From assembly GCF_947501785.1 (NCBI RefSeq), contig NZ_CANMXB010000001.1:1445048-1509047 (forward strand): DNA of 64,000 nucleotides, read 5' to 3'. The DNA comes from an uncultured Litoreibacter sp. (GTDB lineage Bacteria > Pseudomonadota > Alphaproteobacteria > Rhodobacterales > Rhodobacteraceae). The notes beneath the pieces are model-generated. The model was not told the origin of the DNA. It made no database searches and saw nothing but the letters and a program-made list of their open reading frames with translations. Each line of letters starts with the position of its first letter. Within the stretch, counting starts at the first letter, position 1. A program made the position numbers and the translations under genes. Positions 52,945-62,035 of the stretch are shown one piece after another.

Positions 52945-53001
52945 AGTGATTCGCACTGATTCGTTATTCGAATCAATATCGCGAATCAGAGTGATTCGCA
53001 C
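52945..53001. promoter_or_regulatory. Cluster of five GANTC (CcrM-type) sites within TGATTCG heptamers before rpoD
   Basis: The heptamer TGATTCG occurs at 52947, 52957 and 52992 on + and as CGAATCA at 52969 and 52982. Each contains GANTC. The five sites are 10, 12, 13 and 10 bp apart. The middle pair makes the perfect inverted repeat TGATTCG-TTATT-CGAATCA, and AGTGATTCGCAC is a 12-bp direct repeat (52945, 52990). It ends 43 bp upstream of the rpoD ATG. Confidence 0.75.
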
Positions 53002-53020
53002 GCCGGTTTCTCGAACTGGT

Positions 53021-54985
53021 TTACTTTCGTTTCTTTACCCAAATCTCACCGTCGATGAGACTTTGCAGATACTGGGACATAGCGCCCCGATCCTCGCCGT
53101 CACCCTCATCGTCCGACATGGACTTGCGGTTGGCCGCTTCGCTTGCTTCCGCCGCCTGCCCGACCCGCCAGGTCAGCCCTTCATCGGCCACGCCTGCAAG
53201 GTCTTCGACGGCATCTGCCACTTCACGCTGCACGCCGCGCCGCGCTTCCAATTTGGCCAGCTCCTCTGCCAGGGTCATTCGGGTAAGGTCGTCATCCGCC
53301 CCGCTTCTGGTGGCGGGGACAGTCTGCACATGGCGCAGCGAATACAGCTTTTCAAGGGGCGCGGGGCCCAGTTCGGCCTCTAAAATTTTACGCAACACCT
53401 CGCGGTCGGTTTCCTCGACATGACGCAAGAGGCCGGCAATCAGCGCCCGGTGGTCGGGGCCATGCAGGTCCAGCACTTCGAGGTCCGACAGAAACTCCCC
53501 GATCAGCTTGGGGTGATTCACAAGGATCGCCAAGATCACCGCCTCGCGCACCCGCTCTTCAACATCGGTGCTTTGCGCCAGCAGGGAATTCTTGGTCGAC
53601 GGGACCGCGACGCCCTTGCTTTCAAACCGGCCCTTGCCGGATTTGGACCAGTTGCCACTGTTGCCCTTCTGCCACCCGCCCTTTTCGCGCTGTGGGCGTT
53701 GGGCGGCGAACAATTCGGACCGCAGGTACTTGATCTCGGCCGCGTAGTGGTTGCGCAGGCCTGCATCGGTGATCTTGCCCAGCGCCGCCCTTAGCGACTG
53801 ATCCAGCGCCGCGCGCCGTTCGGGGCTGTCCAGGACGATGCCGTCGGTTTCGCGCTGCCATAGCAGATGCACCAGCGGTTTGGCGTTCTCCACCAACGCG
53901 CGCATGGCCCCTGCCCCTTTGTCTCTCAGCAGGTCGTCCGGGTCCAACCCTTCGGGCAGGATGCAAAAGCGCAGCGACTGGCCGGGGCCAATGAGTGGCA
54001 ACGCGAGGTCGATGAGCCTGAGCGCCGCGCGTTGACCCGCCGTGTCGCCATCGAGCGTGATGATGGGTTCCGGCGCGATGCGCCAGAGCATTTGCAGCTG
54101 CATCTCGGTCACCGCCGTCCCCAACGGCGCCACGGTCGCGCCAAAACCCGCCTCGCTGAGCGCGATCACGTCCATGTATCCCTCGGCCACGATCAGCGGC
54201 GCGCCCTTGCCGGACGCCTCCCGCGCGGGGCCGTGGTTGTAAAGCGAGCGGCCTTTGTCGAACAGTTCCGTCTCAGGCGAGTTCAGGTATTTGGCGTTAT
54301 CCGCGGGGTCCATCGCACGGCCACCAAACGCGATGCAGCGCCCCCGCGCGTCGCGGATCGGGTACATGATACGGTTGCGGAACGTGTCGTAGGGCTTCTT
54401 TCCCTTGTTGGACGCCTTGGCGAGACCCGCAGCCAAAATCTGGTCTTCCTTGACGCCTTTGCCAGTCAGATGGTCCCACAGATTTTGCCAGCCCTCCGGC
54501 GCGAAGCCGATTTCCCAGCGGTCCAGCGCCTGCTCGTTCAGCTGACGGCCCGTCAGATATTCGCGGGCTGCGGTGCCTTGGCTGGTCTTCAGCTGCAGCT
54601 TGAAGAACTGCACGGCTTTTTCCATCACATCCGCCAGCTCGGCGCGGCGGTCCTGCTTTTCCTGCGCTTTGGGGTCGCGGGCCGGCATGGTCATGCCGCA
54701 TTCGCGGGCCATGATCTCAACCGCTTCCATGAAGGAGACGTTTTCGGTTTCCTTGATGAACCCCAGCGCGTCGCCTTTGGCGTGGCAGCCGAAGCAATAG
54801 TAATAGCCCTTCTTGTCATCCACGTGGAAGGAGGCTGATTTTTCCTGATGAAACGGGCATGGCGCCCACATGTCGCCCTTGCCGGGCTGCGACTTGCGCG
54901 CGTCCCACACGACCTTGCGCCCCACCACCTGCGCGATCGAGGTGCGGGTCTTCAGCTCGTCAAGAAATCCGGGTGGCAGGCTCAT
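53021..54985 (-). CDS. dnaG: DNA primase DnaG
   Basis: A 654-residue primase. The zinc-binding domain reads 'APCPFHQEKSASFHV' and 'YYCFGCHAKGD' (CHC2). The catalytic core has 'FGGRAMD', the Toprim 'IVAEGYMDVIALSEAGF' and 'LDGDTAGQRAAL'. The C-terminal ~200 residues are the helicase-binding part and include 'ESKGVAVPSTKNSLLAQSTD'-like linker text. dnaG-rpoD is a conserved pair. A 44-bp gap follows from the small membrane-protein gene. Confidence 0.96.
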   Translation of the reverse strand: MSLPPGFLDELKTRTSIAQVVGRKVVWDARKSQPGKGDMWAPCPFHQEKSASFHVDDKKGYYYCFGCHAKGDALGFIKETENVSFMEAVEIMARECGMTMPARDPKAQEKQDRRAELADVMEKAVQFFKLQLKTSQGTAAREYLTGRQLNEQALDRWEIGFAPEGWQNLWDHLTGKGVKEDQILAAGLAKASNKGKKPYDTFRNRIMYPIRDARGRCIAFGGRAMDPADNAKYLNSPETELFDKGRSLYNHGPAREASGKGAPLIVAEGYMDVIALSEAGFGATVAPLGTAVTEMQLQMLWRIAPEPIITLDGDTAGQRAALRLIDLALPLIGPGQSLRFCILPEGLDPDDLLRDKGAGAMRALVENAKPLVHLLWQRETDGIVLDSPERRAALDQSLRAALGKITDAGLRNHYAAEIKYLRSELFAAQRPQREKGGWQKGNSGNWSKSGKGRFESKGVAVPSTKNSLLAQSTDVEERVREAVILAILVNHPKLIGEFLSDLEVLDLHGPDHRALIAGLLRHVEETDREVLRKILEAELGPAPLEKLYSLRHVQTVPATRSGADDDLTRMTLAEELAKLEARRGVQREVADAVEDLAGVADEGLTWRVGQAAEASEAANRKSMSDDEGDGEDRGAMSQYLQSLIDGEIWVKKRK

Positions 54986-55029
54986 GGATCATATATCGGG
55001 GCGCGGGCGGGCAGAGTCTAGGGCCTCGG

Positions 55030-55251
55030 CTAGGGTTCCGGGTTCTTCTTGAAGATCGCCAACAGCAGAAAACAGCACCCCGCCGCGCCGCCCAAACCGG
55101 CGATGACCCCCAGCGTCGAGGCCACCAGCACCGGATCGCCGACCATTGGGGTTATCACGGTGATCAACCCGAAGGCCGCCACGCACACGACCAGCCCCAA
55201 AAGCCCCAACAAAAGGTAGCGTTTCTTGATGTTGCCGCCCGTCTCGCTCAT
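55030..55251 (-). CDS. Small two-pass membrane protein, unknown function
   Basis: A 73-residue protein with two hydrophobic segments (about 12-34, 'LLLGLLGLVVCVAAFGLI', and about 42-66, 'ASTLGVIAGLGGAAGCCFLL') and polar ends. It begins 3 nt after the soxG stop, so it is likely the last gene of the sarcosine oxidase operon. Not recognised. Confidence 0.7.
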   Translation of the reverse strand: MSETGGNIKKRYLLLGLLGLVVCVAAFGLITVITPMVGDPVLVASTLGVIAGLGGAAGCCFLLLAIFKKNPEP

Positions 55252-55254
55252 CGC

Positions 55255-55794
55255 TTACCCCTTCAACGCCGCCTGCGCGGCCACCGACCGCATGATGGTG
55301 GACATCTCGTGCACCAACGTCCCCGCCATCGAGCGGAACACCATCAGGTCATACCCGTCCGAGCGCCGCACAATCACCGCCATCATATGCCCAACCATGG
55401 ACCGCGCAACGTCGCCCTCATCCATGGCCCCAAAATCCAGCGGGCAGAGCCGCGCCATCACATCCGTAGCCCCGCCGCCCTCCAGCGCCACGCAGGCCCA
55501 AGCGTCGGACTGATCCGTGACGGCGGCTTTCAATTTCGGCACCTTGCCGTCCAGCACGAAATACTGGCCTTGGCCGGTCCACAGGACCTCGCCCGTTTTG
55601 CCTGTGACGGCGCGCCCCACATCCGGCAGACCAGCGCCGATTGCTTTCTTCAAAGCGGTCGAGACAGCTTTTTCCGCGCCACTCAACGGCGCGACGGAGG
55701 TGATGCTGGCGGGCGTCAGCTCCCGCAGCGAGACCTCGCCATGCGCCACAGGAAGCAAACCATCACAAGGGGTTACGGGATCAAGTTTAACCAC
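55255..55794 (-). CDS. soxG: Sarcosine oxidase subunit gamma
   Basis: About 179 residues; fits the gamma subunit ('LTPASITSVAPLSGAEKAVS', 'WTGQGQYFVLDGKVPKL', 'DAWACVALEGGGATDVMARL' and 'CPLDFGAM'). No ATG fits; a GTG at 55794 lies 8 nt inside the end of soxA and gives the usual length, whereas longer frames read through soxA. Gamma is needed for assembly of the heterotetramer. Confidence 0.88.
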   Translation of the reverse strand: MVKLDPVTPCDGLLPVAHGEVSLRELTPASITSVAPLSGAEKAVSTALKKAIGAGLPDVGRAVTGKTGEVLWTGQGQYFVLDGKVPKLKAAVTDQSDAWACVALEGGGATDVMARLCPLDFGAMDEGDVARSMVGHMMAVIVRRSDGYDLMVFRSMAGTLVHEMSTIMRSVAAQAALKG

Positions 55795-58714
55795 GTGCTT
55801 TCCCTCCCTCTGGGTCCAGAAAGACCGGGTCACAAACCTCCACCAGCGTTTCCACCTGCCGGATATGATCCACCAGTTTGACCGTCTCGCCATGCCGGTT
55901 GCGCCCGTTGCGCAGGAAGCCCATGCCCAGCATGCCCATTTCAGGCGAGAAGCCGACAGAGGTGGTGTAGCCCTGCTGGTTTTTGGCATCCGGGGCATCA
56001 TCTGGCTCAAAGAAAAACGCGCCCGCGTTCAGCTCTTTCACCGCACCGACGGGCTTGATCCCCACCAGCTGTTCGCGCCCGTCGCCAAGCAATCCGGGGC
56101 GTTCGGCGGCGGTTTTGCCAATGCAGTCCTTCTTGGCGGAGATCATCCGCCCCATGCCAATATCAAACGCCGTCACCCGGCCATGAATTTCGGCATGCGT
56201 GATGAAGCCTTTCTCGATCCGCATGACATTGAGCGCCTCCATCCCGTATGCCCCGCCACCCAGCGGCTTGGCGGCTTCAAGCAGCGCGTCAAAGAGCGCG
56301 GCACCGTATCTGGCAGGCACCGCAACCTCATAGGCATGCTCCCCCGAGAAGGAGATGCGGAAGAGCCGCCCCTTCACCTTGCCAACCGACACCTCGCCGC
56401 AGCCCATGAAGGGGAAGCTGTCATTGTCGATCTCTTTGTCCAAAACCGCATTCAGCAACTCCCGCGACTTCGGCCCGGCAACGGCAAATTGCGCCCATTG
56501 CTCGGTGGTGGAGATGAACTGCACATCCAGATCGGGACGCAGGCATTGATGCACGAACTCAAGATGCCGCATCACCAGCCCGGCCGCTGCCGTGGTGGTG
56601 GTCATCACGTAGTGATGTTCCCCCATCCGCGCGCAGGTGCCGTCATCCAGCACATGCCCATCCTCGCGCAGCATCAGCCCATACCGCACCTTGCCAATCT
56701 TCAAGGTTGAGAAGGTGTTGGTATAGACGAAATCCAAAAATGCCCCGACATCAGGGCCTTGCAGGTCGATCTTGCCAAGGGTGGACACATCGCAGACCCC
56801 CACGGCGCTGCGCACCATGCCCACCTCCCGGTCGCAGGATTGTCGCCAATGCGTCTCCGCCGATTTGGGGAAGTAGGACGGGCGATACCACAGCCCGGCC
56901 TCGATCATCGGGGCCTTCATTGCGCGGGATGCCGCGTCCGAGGTGGTCCGGCGTTGCGGCGCGAACCCGTCACCCTGCGCGTAAGCCCCCATCGCCGCGA
57001 TGGACACAGGCATATAGGGCGGGCGGAAGGTCGTTGTTCCGGTCTCCGGGATGCCCCGACCGGTTGCATCCGCCAGCACAGCCAAGGCCCCGACATTGGA
57101 ATTCTTGCCCTGATCCGGCGCCATGCCTTGCGTCGTGTAGCGCTTCATATGCTCGACGGATTGCATGTTCTCCTGCGCCGCCAGCTTCACGTCCTTCACG
57201 GTCACGTCGTTCTGGAAATCCAACCAGGCGCGGCCTTTGCCCTCCACCGCCCAGAGCGGTTTGATGTTGTAGGGCGCGTCCTCCGCCTCCGGCATACGTG
57301 GGGCGCGCGCAGTAATGCCGAGGGCCTTCAACACCTCCTTGGCGCGGAAGATGCCCGACTTCAAACAGCCATGGGTGGAGAAGGTGCCGCCAGCGGAGCC
57401 AGCCACTTCCATGCCGGGTATCATACCGGGCTTGGGAATAAATCCGGCAATGTTTTCATTCCATTGCGGGCGTCCGTTCATGTGGCACGTCAGATGCACC
57501 GTCGGGTTCCACCCGCCGGAGACGCCCAGACAATCGGCCATCACGTCATCCGAGCCGGACGGCCCCGTGATTGTCACGCCCTCGACCCCCATGCGGCCTT
57601 TGACGTTGGAGACCTGGCAGCCCAAATGGATCGGGAAATCGCCCTTGATCTGCGCATCGGTGCGGCTGTCGACATAGGCCGCGATATGCACGCCCGCCGC
57701 CGCCAGATCCTGCGCTGTGCGGAACGCGTCGTCATTATTGCCGAAGATCACCGCGCGTTTGCCCGCCGCCACGCCGTAGCGGTTGAGATAGCCGCGCAGG
57801 GCCGACGCCATCATCACACCCGGCCGGTCATTGTTGCGAAAGGCCACGGGCCGCTCCATCGCGCCGGCGGCATAGACGCAGCCCTTGGCCACGATGCGCC
57901 AGAACGTCTCCACCGGGGCGTCACCCGCCTTGGCCAAATGGTGGGACACCCGTTCAACCGCGCCATAGGTACCGCCGTCATAGGCCCCCGTCACCGTGGT
58001 GCGCGCCATCACCCGCACGTTGGGCATCTTGCGCAGCTTGGCAATTTGAGCAGCGGCCCAATCAGCCCCGGGTTGCCCGCCGACCTCGATGGTTTCAAAG
58101 TTCAGCCGGCCGCCAAGGCGGAAATCTTCTTCGCAAAGGATCACATCCGCGCCCGCGCCAGCCGCCGTCAGTGCCGCCATGATGCCCGCCGGGCCGGAGC
58201 CTATGACCAGCACGTCGCAGAAGGCGAAGGCCTTCTCGTAGTAGTCGTCATTGGCCTGCATCGACAGCTTGCCCAACCCCGCCGCGCGGCGAATGATTGG
58301 CTCGTACAGCTTTTCCCAGAAGGCTTTCGGCCACATGAAGGTCTTGTAGTAGAACCCGGCGCTGAGAAATGGCGACAAGAGGTCGTTCAGTTCCAACACA
58401 TCCCATTCGAGGCTGCCCCAGTGGTTCTGCGACCGCGCGTCCAGCGCGGAGTGCAGCTCTTGCTGGGTCATGCGCACATTGGGGGTGATCTGGTTGCCGC
58501 GATGCAGTTCGACCAAACCGTTGGGTTCCTGGCTCCCATCCGACATGATCCCGCGCGGGCGGTGATATTTAAACGACCGCCCCACCAGCTTGATGTCGTT
58601 GGCCATAAGTGCGGACGCCATCGTGTCGCCCTCAAACCCGGTGTAGCGATTGCCGTCGAATGAAAACGTCACGCTTTTGGAGCGGTCCACCAGCCCCTTG
58701 CCCTCAATCCTCAT
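55787..58714 (-). CDS. soxA: Sarcosine oxidase subunit alpha
   Basis: A 975-residue subunit that binds NAD and tetrahydrofolate. The N-terminal ferredoxin-like domain ('VTFSFDGNRYTGFEGDTMAS') leads into the NAD-binding 'DVLVIGSGPAGIMAALTAAG'. The C-terminal ~380 residues are the GcvT-like folate domain ('RSAVGVCDVSTLGKIDLQGP', 'SFSGEHAYEVAVP'). The complex oxidises sarcosine to glycine, giving 5,10-methylene-THF and H2O2. It overlaps soxD by 4 nt. Confidence 0.95.
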   Translation of the reverse strand: MRIEGKGLVDRSKSVTFSFDGNRYTGFEGDTMASALMANDIKLVGRSFKYHRPRGIMSDGSQEPNGLVELHRGNQITPNVRMTQQELHSALDARSQNHWGSLEWDVLELNDLLSPFLSAGFYYKTFMWPKAFWEKLYEPIIRRAAGLGKLSMQANDDYYEKAFAFCDVLVIGSGPAGIMAALTAAGAGADVILCEEDFRLGGRLNFETIEVGGQPGADWAAAQIAKLRKMPNVRVMARTTVTGAYDGGTYGAVERVSHHLAKAGDAPVETFWRIVAKGCVYAAGAMERPVAFRNNDRPGVMMASALRGYLNRYGVAAGKRAVIFGNNDDAFRTAQDLAAAGVHIAAYVDSRTDAQIKGDFPIHLGCQVSNVKGRMGVEGVTITGPSGSDDVMADCLGVSGGWNPTVHLTCHMNGRPQWNENIAGFIPKPGMIPGMEVAGSAGGTFSTHGCLKSGIFRAKEVLKALGITARAPRMPEAEDAPYNIKPLWAVEGKGRAWLDFQNDVTVKDVKLAAQENMQSVEHMKRYTTQGMAPDQGKNSNVGALAVLADATGRGIPETGTTTFRPPYMPVSIAAMGAYAQGDGFAPQRRTTSDAASRAMKAPMIEAGLWYRPSYFPKSAETHWRQSCDREVGMVRSAVGVCDVSTLGKIDLQGPDVGAFLDFVYTNTFSTLKIGKVRYGLMLREDGHVLDDGTCARMGEHHYVMTTTTAAAGLVMRHLEFVHQCLRPDLDVQFISTTEQWAQFAVAGPKSRELLNAVLDKEIDNDSFPFMGCGEVSVGKVKGRLFRISFSGEHAYEVAVPARYGAALFDALLEAAKPLGGGAYGMEALNVMRIEKGFITHAEIHGRVTAFDIGMGRMISAKKDCIGKTAAERPGLLGDGREQLVGIKPVGAVKELNAGAFFFEPDDAPDAKNQQGYTTSVGFSPEMGMLGMGFLRNGRNRHGETVKLVDHIRQVETLVEVCDPVFLDPEGGKARG

Positions 58715-58971
58715 GACGCCACCTTCGAGGCCAGTTCGACCCCAAAAATCTCATGCGTCGACACATTGCGTTCGATCACCAGCCACGCGCCGCAGCCCGC
58801 CTCGTGATGCCACAGGTCCTTGGTCACGCCTGCGGGGTTTTCGCGGAGGTGCAGATAGCGGTGCATCGCGTCCTGGTCGCCCTCCTCCGGACGGTCCAGA
58901 AACACATCGGCGCCCATGTAGTAGTACTCGCGCCGGTCGCGGTCGCCGCAAATGGGACAGGTGATCCTCAT
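58711..58971 (-). CDS. soxD: Sarcosine oxidase subunit delta
   Basis: An 86-residue zinc-binding subunit: 'MRITCPICGDRDRREYYYMG' carries the CxxC pair, with 'HHEAGCGAWLVIERN' giving His and Cys. The ATG at 58971 overlaps the stop of the upstream orphan gene as ATGA; the longer frame would lie inside it. Part of the sox operon. Confidence 0.93.
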   Translation of the reverse strand: MRITCPICGDRDRREYYYMGADVFLDRPEEGDQDAMHRYLHLRENPAGVTKDLWHHEAGCGAWLVIERNVSTHEIFGVELASKVAS

Positions 58972-59477
58972 CTCAATCGCTCCGTGCAAATGGCCGGGTC
59001 CACGCGGTCCAGCCTGTAAGAGACGGGCTTGCCGATTTCCTCTGCCAGATCGATGGAGCCGCCGCATTCCTCCCGCTCACCCACTGTCAGGTAAGTGGTG
59101 CGGAAGGTCAGACTTTGGGTGGAGACTTTGGTGACCTCCAGCACACCGCCGTCGCAATCAATGCCGCAACGCGTACCCACCTGATCCGCACTCCCCTCAA
59201 AGCAGTAGAGCCCTTGATCAACCCATTGGCCCACCAAAGGCCCACCTTTGGCGTGGCCCCCATCGGCAATCAGCGCGGACATCCGGATGTAGCTGTCCCC
59301 TGCATCACCCAGTTCGAAGGCCATCACCATGGCCTTGACCACTTGCGCGGGATGTTTGGCCAGATGCGCATCGGAATAGGTCCGCGCGTAGCAGGACTGC
59401 ATGTCTTGCGCTTGCGCGGGCAGTGCAAAGGCCAAAAGGCTAGTGAAGATTATGTTGCGCACCGGTGGCCTCCTCAT
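58968..59477 (-). CDS. Secreted protein of unknown function within the sox operon
   Basis: A 169-residue preprotein with a signal peptide ('IIFTSLLAFALPAQAQ', about residues 9-24). The mature part has 'MQSCYARTYSDAHLAKHPAQ', 'DQGLYCFEG', 'GTRCGIDCDGG' and 'AICTERLR', with several Cys that could pair in the periplasm. It overlaps soxB by 38 nt (23 nt if a GTG at 59462 is used) and soxD by 4 nt, so it is firmly built into the operon. The canonical order is soxB-D-A-G without it. Confidence 0.78.
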   Translation of the reverse strand: MRRPPVRNIIFTSLLAFALPAQAQDMQSCYARTYSDAHLAKHPAQVVKAMVMAFELGDAGDSYIRMSALIADGGHAKGGPLVGQWVDQGLYCFEGSADQVGTRCGIDCDGGVLEVTKVSTQSLTFRTTYLTVGEREECGGSIDLAEEIGKPVSYRLDRVDPAICTERLR

Positions 59478-60693
59478 CCATCAGGCCTTCGCCCGTTTTG
59501 AACCGATCAAACGTGTGGCGCTTGGCGACCTCGTGGGGCGCGTCCTCGGCCATCAGATGCGCCATGCACCAGCCCGATGCGGGCACCGCCTTGAAGCCGC
59601 CATAGCACCAGCCGCAATCCATATAGAGGCCCTCCACCTCCGTGCGGTCGATGATGAAGGAGCCGTCGGGCGTCATGTCCATGATCCCGCCCCAGCTGCG
59701 CAGCACCTTGGCTTTGCCAATGGCGGGCATCAGCGTCATGCCCGCCTCCATCACATGTTCGACCATCGGCAGGTTGCCGCGTGCGGCGTAGCTTGCGTAG
59801 AAATCCAGATCGCCGCCAAAGACCAGCCCGCCCTTGTCGGACTGGCTGACATAGAAATGCCCCATGCCGTAGCTGATGACGTGGTCGATCGCGGGCTTCA
59901 GCCCTTCCGACACAAAGGCCTGCAGCACATGGCTTTCAATCGGGACCTCAAGCCCCGCCATGGCCGCGACTTGCGACGACCGGCCAGCGGCCAGAATGCC
60001 GACCCGCTTGGCCCGGATCGGCCCGCGCGAGGTCTGCACCCCCTGAACCACGCCGCCCACCACATCGATGCCGGTGACCTCGCAGTTCTGGATCAGGTCG
60101 ACCCCCATCCGGTCCGCCCCGCGCGCGTAGCCCCACGCCACCGCGTCATGGCGGGCAGAGCCGCCGCGCGAATGCATCAACCCGCCATAAATCGGGAAGC
60201 GGGTGTTGTCGAAATCGAGAAAGGGGATCTCCGCGCGCACCTGTTCGGGGCTCCACAGTTCGGCGTCGTCGCCTTGGTTGCGCATCATGTTGCCGCGCCG
60301 CGCAAACGCGTCGCGCTGACCGTCGGAATGGCACAGCATGATCACCCCGCGCTGCGACATCATCACGTTGTAATTCAGCTCTTGTTCCAACCCCTCCCAG
60401 AGTTTGAGCGAATGGGAATAGAATTCCGAGTTGCCGGGCATGTGATAATTGGCCCGCACGATCGTGGTGTTGCGGCCAATATTGCCGGAGCCGATATAAC
60501 CCTTTTCCAGCACCGCGATGTTGGTGATCCCGTGGTTCTTCGCCAGGTAGTAGGCGGTCGACAGCCCATGCCCGCCGCCGCCGATGATGATCACGTCATA
60601 CTCGGATTTGGGTTCGGGCGACCGCCAGACGGGGCCCCACCCCTTGTTGCCGGTCAGGCCCTCTTTGAGAATGCGAAAGGCGTTGTAGCCCAT
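59440..60693 (-). CDS. soxB: Sarcosine oxidase subunit beta
   Basis: A 417-residue flavin subunit carrying FAD and covalent FMN. 'YDVIIIGGGGHGLSTAYYLA' is the FAD motif, 'NTTIVRANYHMPGNSEFY' holds the region of the FMN-linked His (normally R-S-N-Y), and 'LYMDCGWCYGGFKAVPASG' is near the C-terminus. The start 'MGYNAFRILKEGL' at 60693 matches the family; the frame is open upstream. First gene of the sox operon. Confidence 0.94.
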   Translation of the reverse strand: MGYNAFRILKEGLTGNKGWGPVWRSPEPKSEYDVIIIGGGGHGLSTAYYLAKNHGITNIAVLEKGYIGSGNIGRNTTIVRANYHMPGNSEFYSHSLKLWEGLEQELNYNVMMSQRGVIMLCHSDGQRDAFARRGNMMRNQGDDAELWSPEQVRAEIPFLDFDNTRFPIYGGLMHSRGGSARHDAVAWGYARGADRMGVDLIQNCEVTGIDVVGGVVQGVQTSRGPIRAKRVGILAAGRSSQVAAMAGLEVPIESHVLQAFVSEGLKPAIDHVISYGMGHFYVSQSDKGGLVFGGDLDFYASYAARGNLPMVEHVMEAGMTLMPAIGKAKVLRSWGGIMDMTPDGSFIIDRTEVEGLYMDCGWCYGGFKAVPASGWCMAHLMAEDAPHEVAKRHTFDRFKTGEGLMDEEATGAQHNLH

Positions 60694-60798
60694 GTGCCGA
60701 TGTCCCCCGGGATGTGGATCCATTGCAGACAACCACCCTGCCCCTGCGAGATCAATGCGCATATGAGACAAATTCAGGCCTCCCAGCGCCAAAATGAA

Positions 60799-60825
60799 AA
60801 ATGGCGGCCACGGGGGCCGCCATTT
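60799..60825 (-). terminator. Intrinsic terminator of the tad-type genes
   Basis: AAATGGCGGCC and GGCCGCCATTT form a perfect 11-bp stem with a 5-nt loop. On the minus strand it is followed by TTTTTCATTTT. It lies 19 nt after the stop at 60845 and upstream of the sox promoter region. Confidence 0.85.
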
Positions 60826-60844
60826 CGCAATGCTTTGTCAGGGA

Positions 60845-61486
60845 TTATGATCCGACTGGATCGCCATCACCATCATCATCCTCGTCATCATAATCGGTCG
60901 AACCGTCCCATTCCCCCTCCTTTTTGAGTTGCGGATGGAAGCGCGGGCGCGTCACGATGACATTCTTGAAGATTTGGTCCGGAATACCGACGCGGAAGAT
61001 CGGCTGGTAGGACACAAAAGTCTCCGTCACAACAACCGTTTCATACTCGCCCATGATCGGGATCCAGCTGGTGTCGCTGTCCACTTCAGCCTGAGTAAGG
61101 TCGGTCATGCCGTTGGGGCCGTAGGACCAGTTGATCTCGTAACCGCTTGTGGTGTCGGAAGAGCTTGGGTTGTAGGTGATGTGGGTAATCCGCATGCGCG
61201 GGCGCGCATAGCTTGGGATCATGTAGTCCAGCATCATGTGCATGTTGTCGAGAAACGGCTCATCTACCTCGGACTGGCGGGACAAAACGTCACTGACAGC
61301 GTAGCTGGCCTTCATCACCAATGTCTTTTGGCGGAACGCGTCAAACCACACGAAGGACGCGCAGTAGAAGCCGGCCAGCAATGGCAGGATGATGACGGCC
61401 TCAACCGTCAACGATCCGTCTTCCTTGCGCAATGGGTCCGAAACGGTGTCCCAGGCGCGGGCGAGTGTTTTGCGGAATTTCAACAT
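60845..61486 (-). CDS. TadE/TadF-like pilus assembly protein with acidic tail
   Basis: A 213-residue pseudopilin-type protein. The hydrophobic segment 'EDGSLTVEAVIILPLLAGFY' (about 22-45) with the conserved Glu is the TadE-like signature. The rest is periplasmic, ending in an Asp/Glu-rich tail ('DDEDDDGDGDP'). Its ATG overlaps the previous stop by 1 nt (TAATG). It belongs to the widespread tight-adherence (Flp) pilus family. Confidence 0.82.
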   Translation of the reverse strand: MLKFRKTLARAWDTVSDPLRKEDGSLTVEAVIILPLLAGFYCASFVWFDAFRQKTLVMKASYAVSDVLSRQSEVDEPFLDNMHMMLDYMIPSYARPRMRITHITYNPSSSDTTSGYEINWSYGPNGMTDLTQAEVDSDTSWIPIMGEYETVVVTETFVSYQPIFRVGIPDQIFKNVIVTRPRFHPQLKKEGEWDGSTDYDDEDDDGDGDPVGS

Positions 61487-62019
61487 TACTTCGGCTCCTG
61501 CGCAAAGATTGAGCTAGCCACCAGTTGCATGTTCCCTGCCGGGTCTTTCTTCAGCAGCTTGCCAAGACCAAGGGTCGGCAGCAGCGGGCGCACCACGAAA
61601 CAGGCGCGCAGGAACATCAGGTCGCTGTCGCCGCCACTGATGACTGATGTCACCGGCAGGGCTGTTTCACTTTTGTCGATGCAGGTCGCGCGAACAGCAG
61701 GCAGACTGAATGTGTTGCGGTCGATGACCACCATCTCAACAAGCAGCGAATTGTTGCAATCCTTCAATAGGCCCGCACGTTCACAAATCCGGTCGCGGAT
61801 TTTCTCCTGCGTGATGTTGGCGCTGCCGGTGCTCAGGCGGATGTCACGCATGGTCATGTCCATGCCGTGCTCCAACATCGTGATGCGGACTGTTGCCATC
61901 CCCAGCTCGAAGATCGAGATGAACAGGAAGAAGAACAGCGGCGACATCAGCGCGAATTCGACCGACGCGTTGCCGTCCTCGCTTTTGCTCCGGCGTATCA
62001 ATTTACACAATTTTCTCAT
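61486..62019 (-). CDS. TadE-like pseudopilin
   Basis: A 177-residue protein with the TadE signature 'SEDGNASVEFALMSPLFFFL' (about 13-45) and a periplasmic domain with Cys residues ('IRDRICERAGLLKDCNN', 'ATCIDKS', 'FLRACFVV'). It starts 16 nt after the vWA gene. Minor pilin-like component; secretion machinery genes are not in the window. Confidence 0.85.
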   Translation of the reverse strand: MRKLCKLIRRSKSEDGNASVEFALMSPLFFFLFISIFELGMATVRITMLEHGMDMTMRDIRLSTGSANITQEKIRDRICERAGLLKDCNNSLLVEMVVIDRNTFSLPAVRATCIDKSETALPVTSVISGGDSDLMFLRACFVVRPLLPTLGLGKLLKKDPAGNMQLVASSIFAQEPK

Positions 62020-62035
62020 TACTACCTCCGCGACC

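Noticed and set aside
56759-58663. 634-codon open frame on the + strand across soxA
   Set aside because: Antisense shadow in GC-rich DNA; soxA is clearly the real gene.
59401-60927. 508-codon open frame on the + strand across soxB
   Set aside because: Antisense shadow of soxB without motifs.
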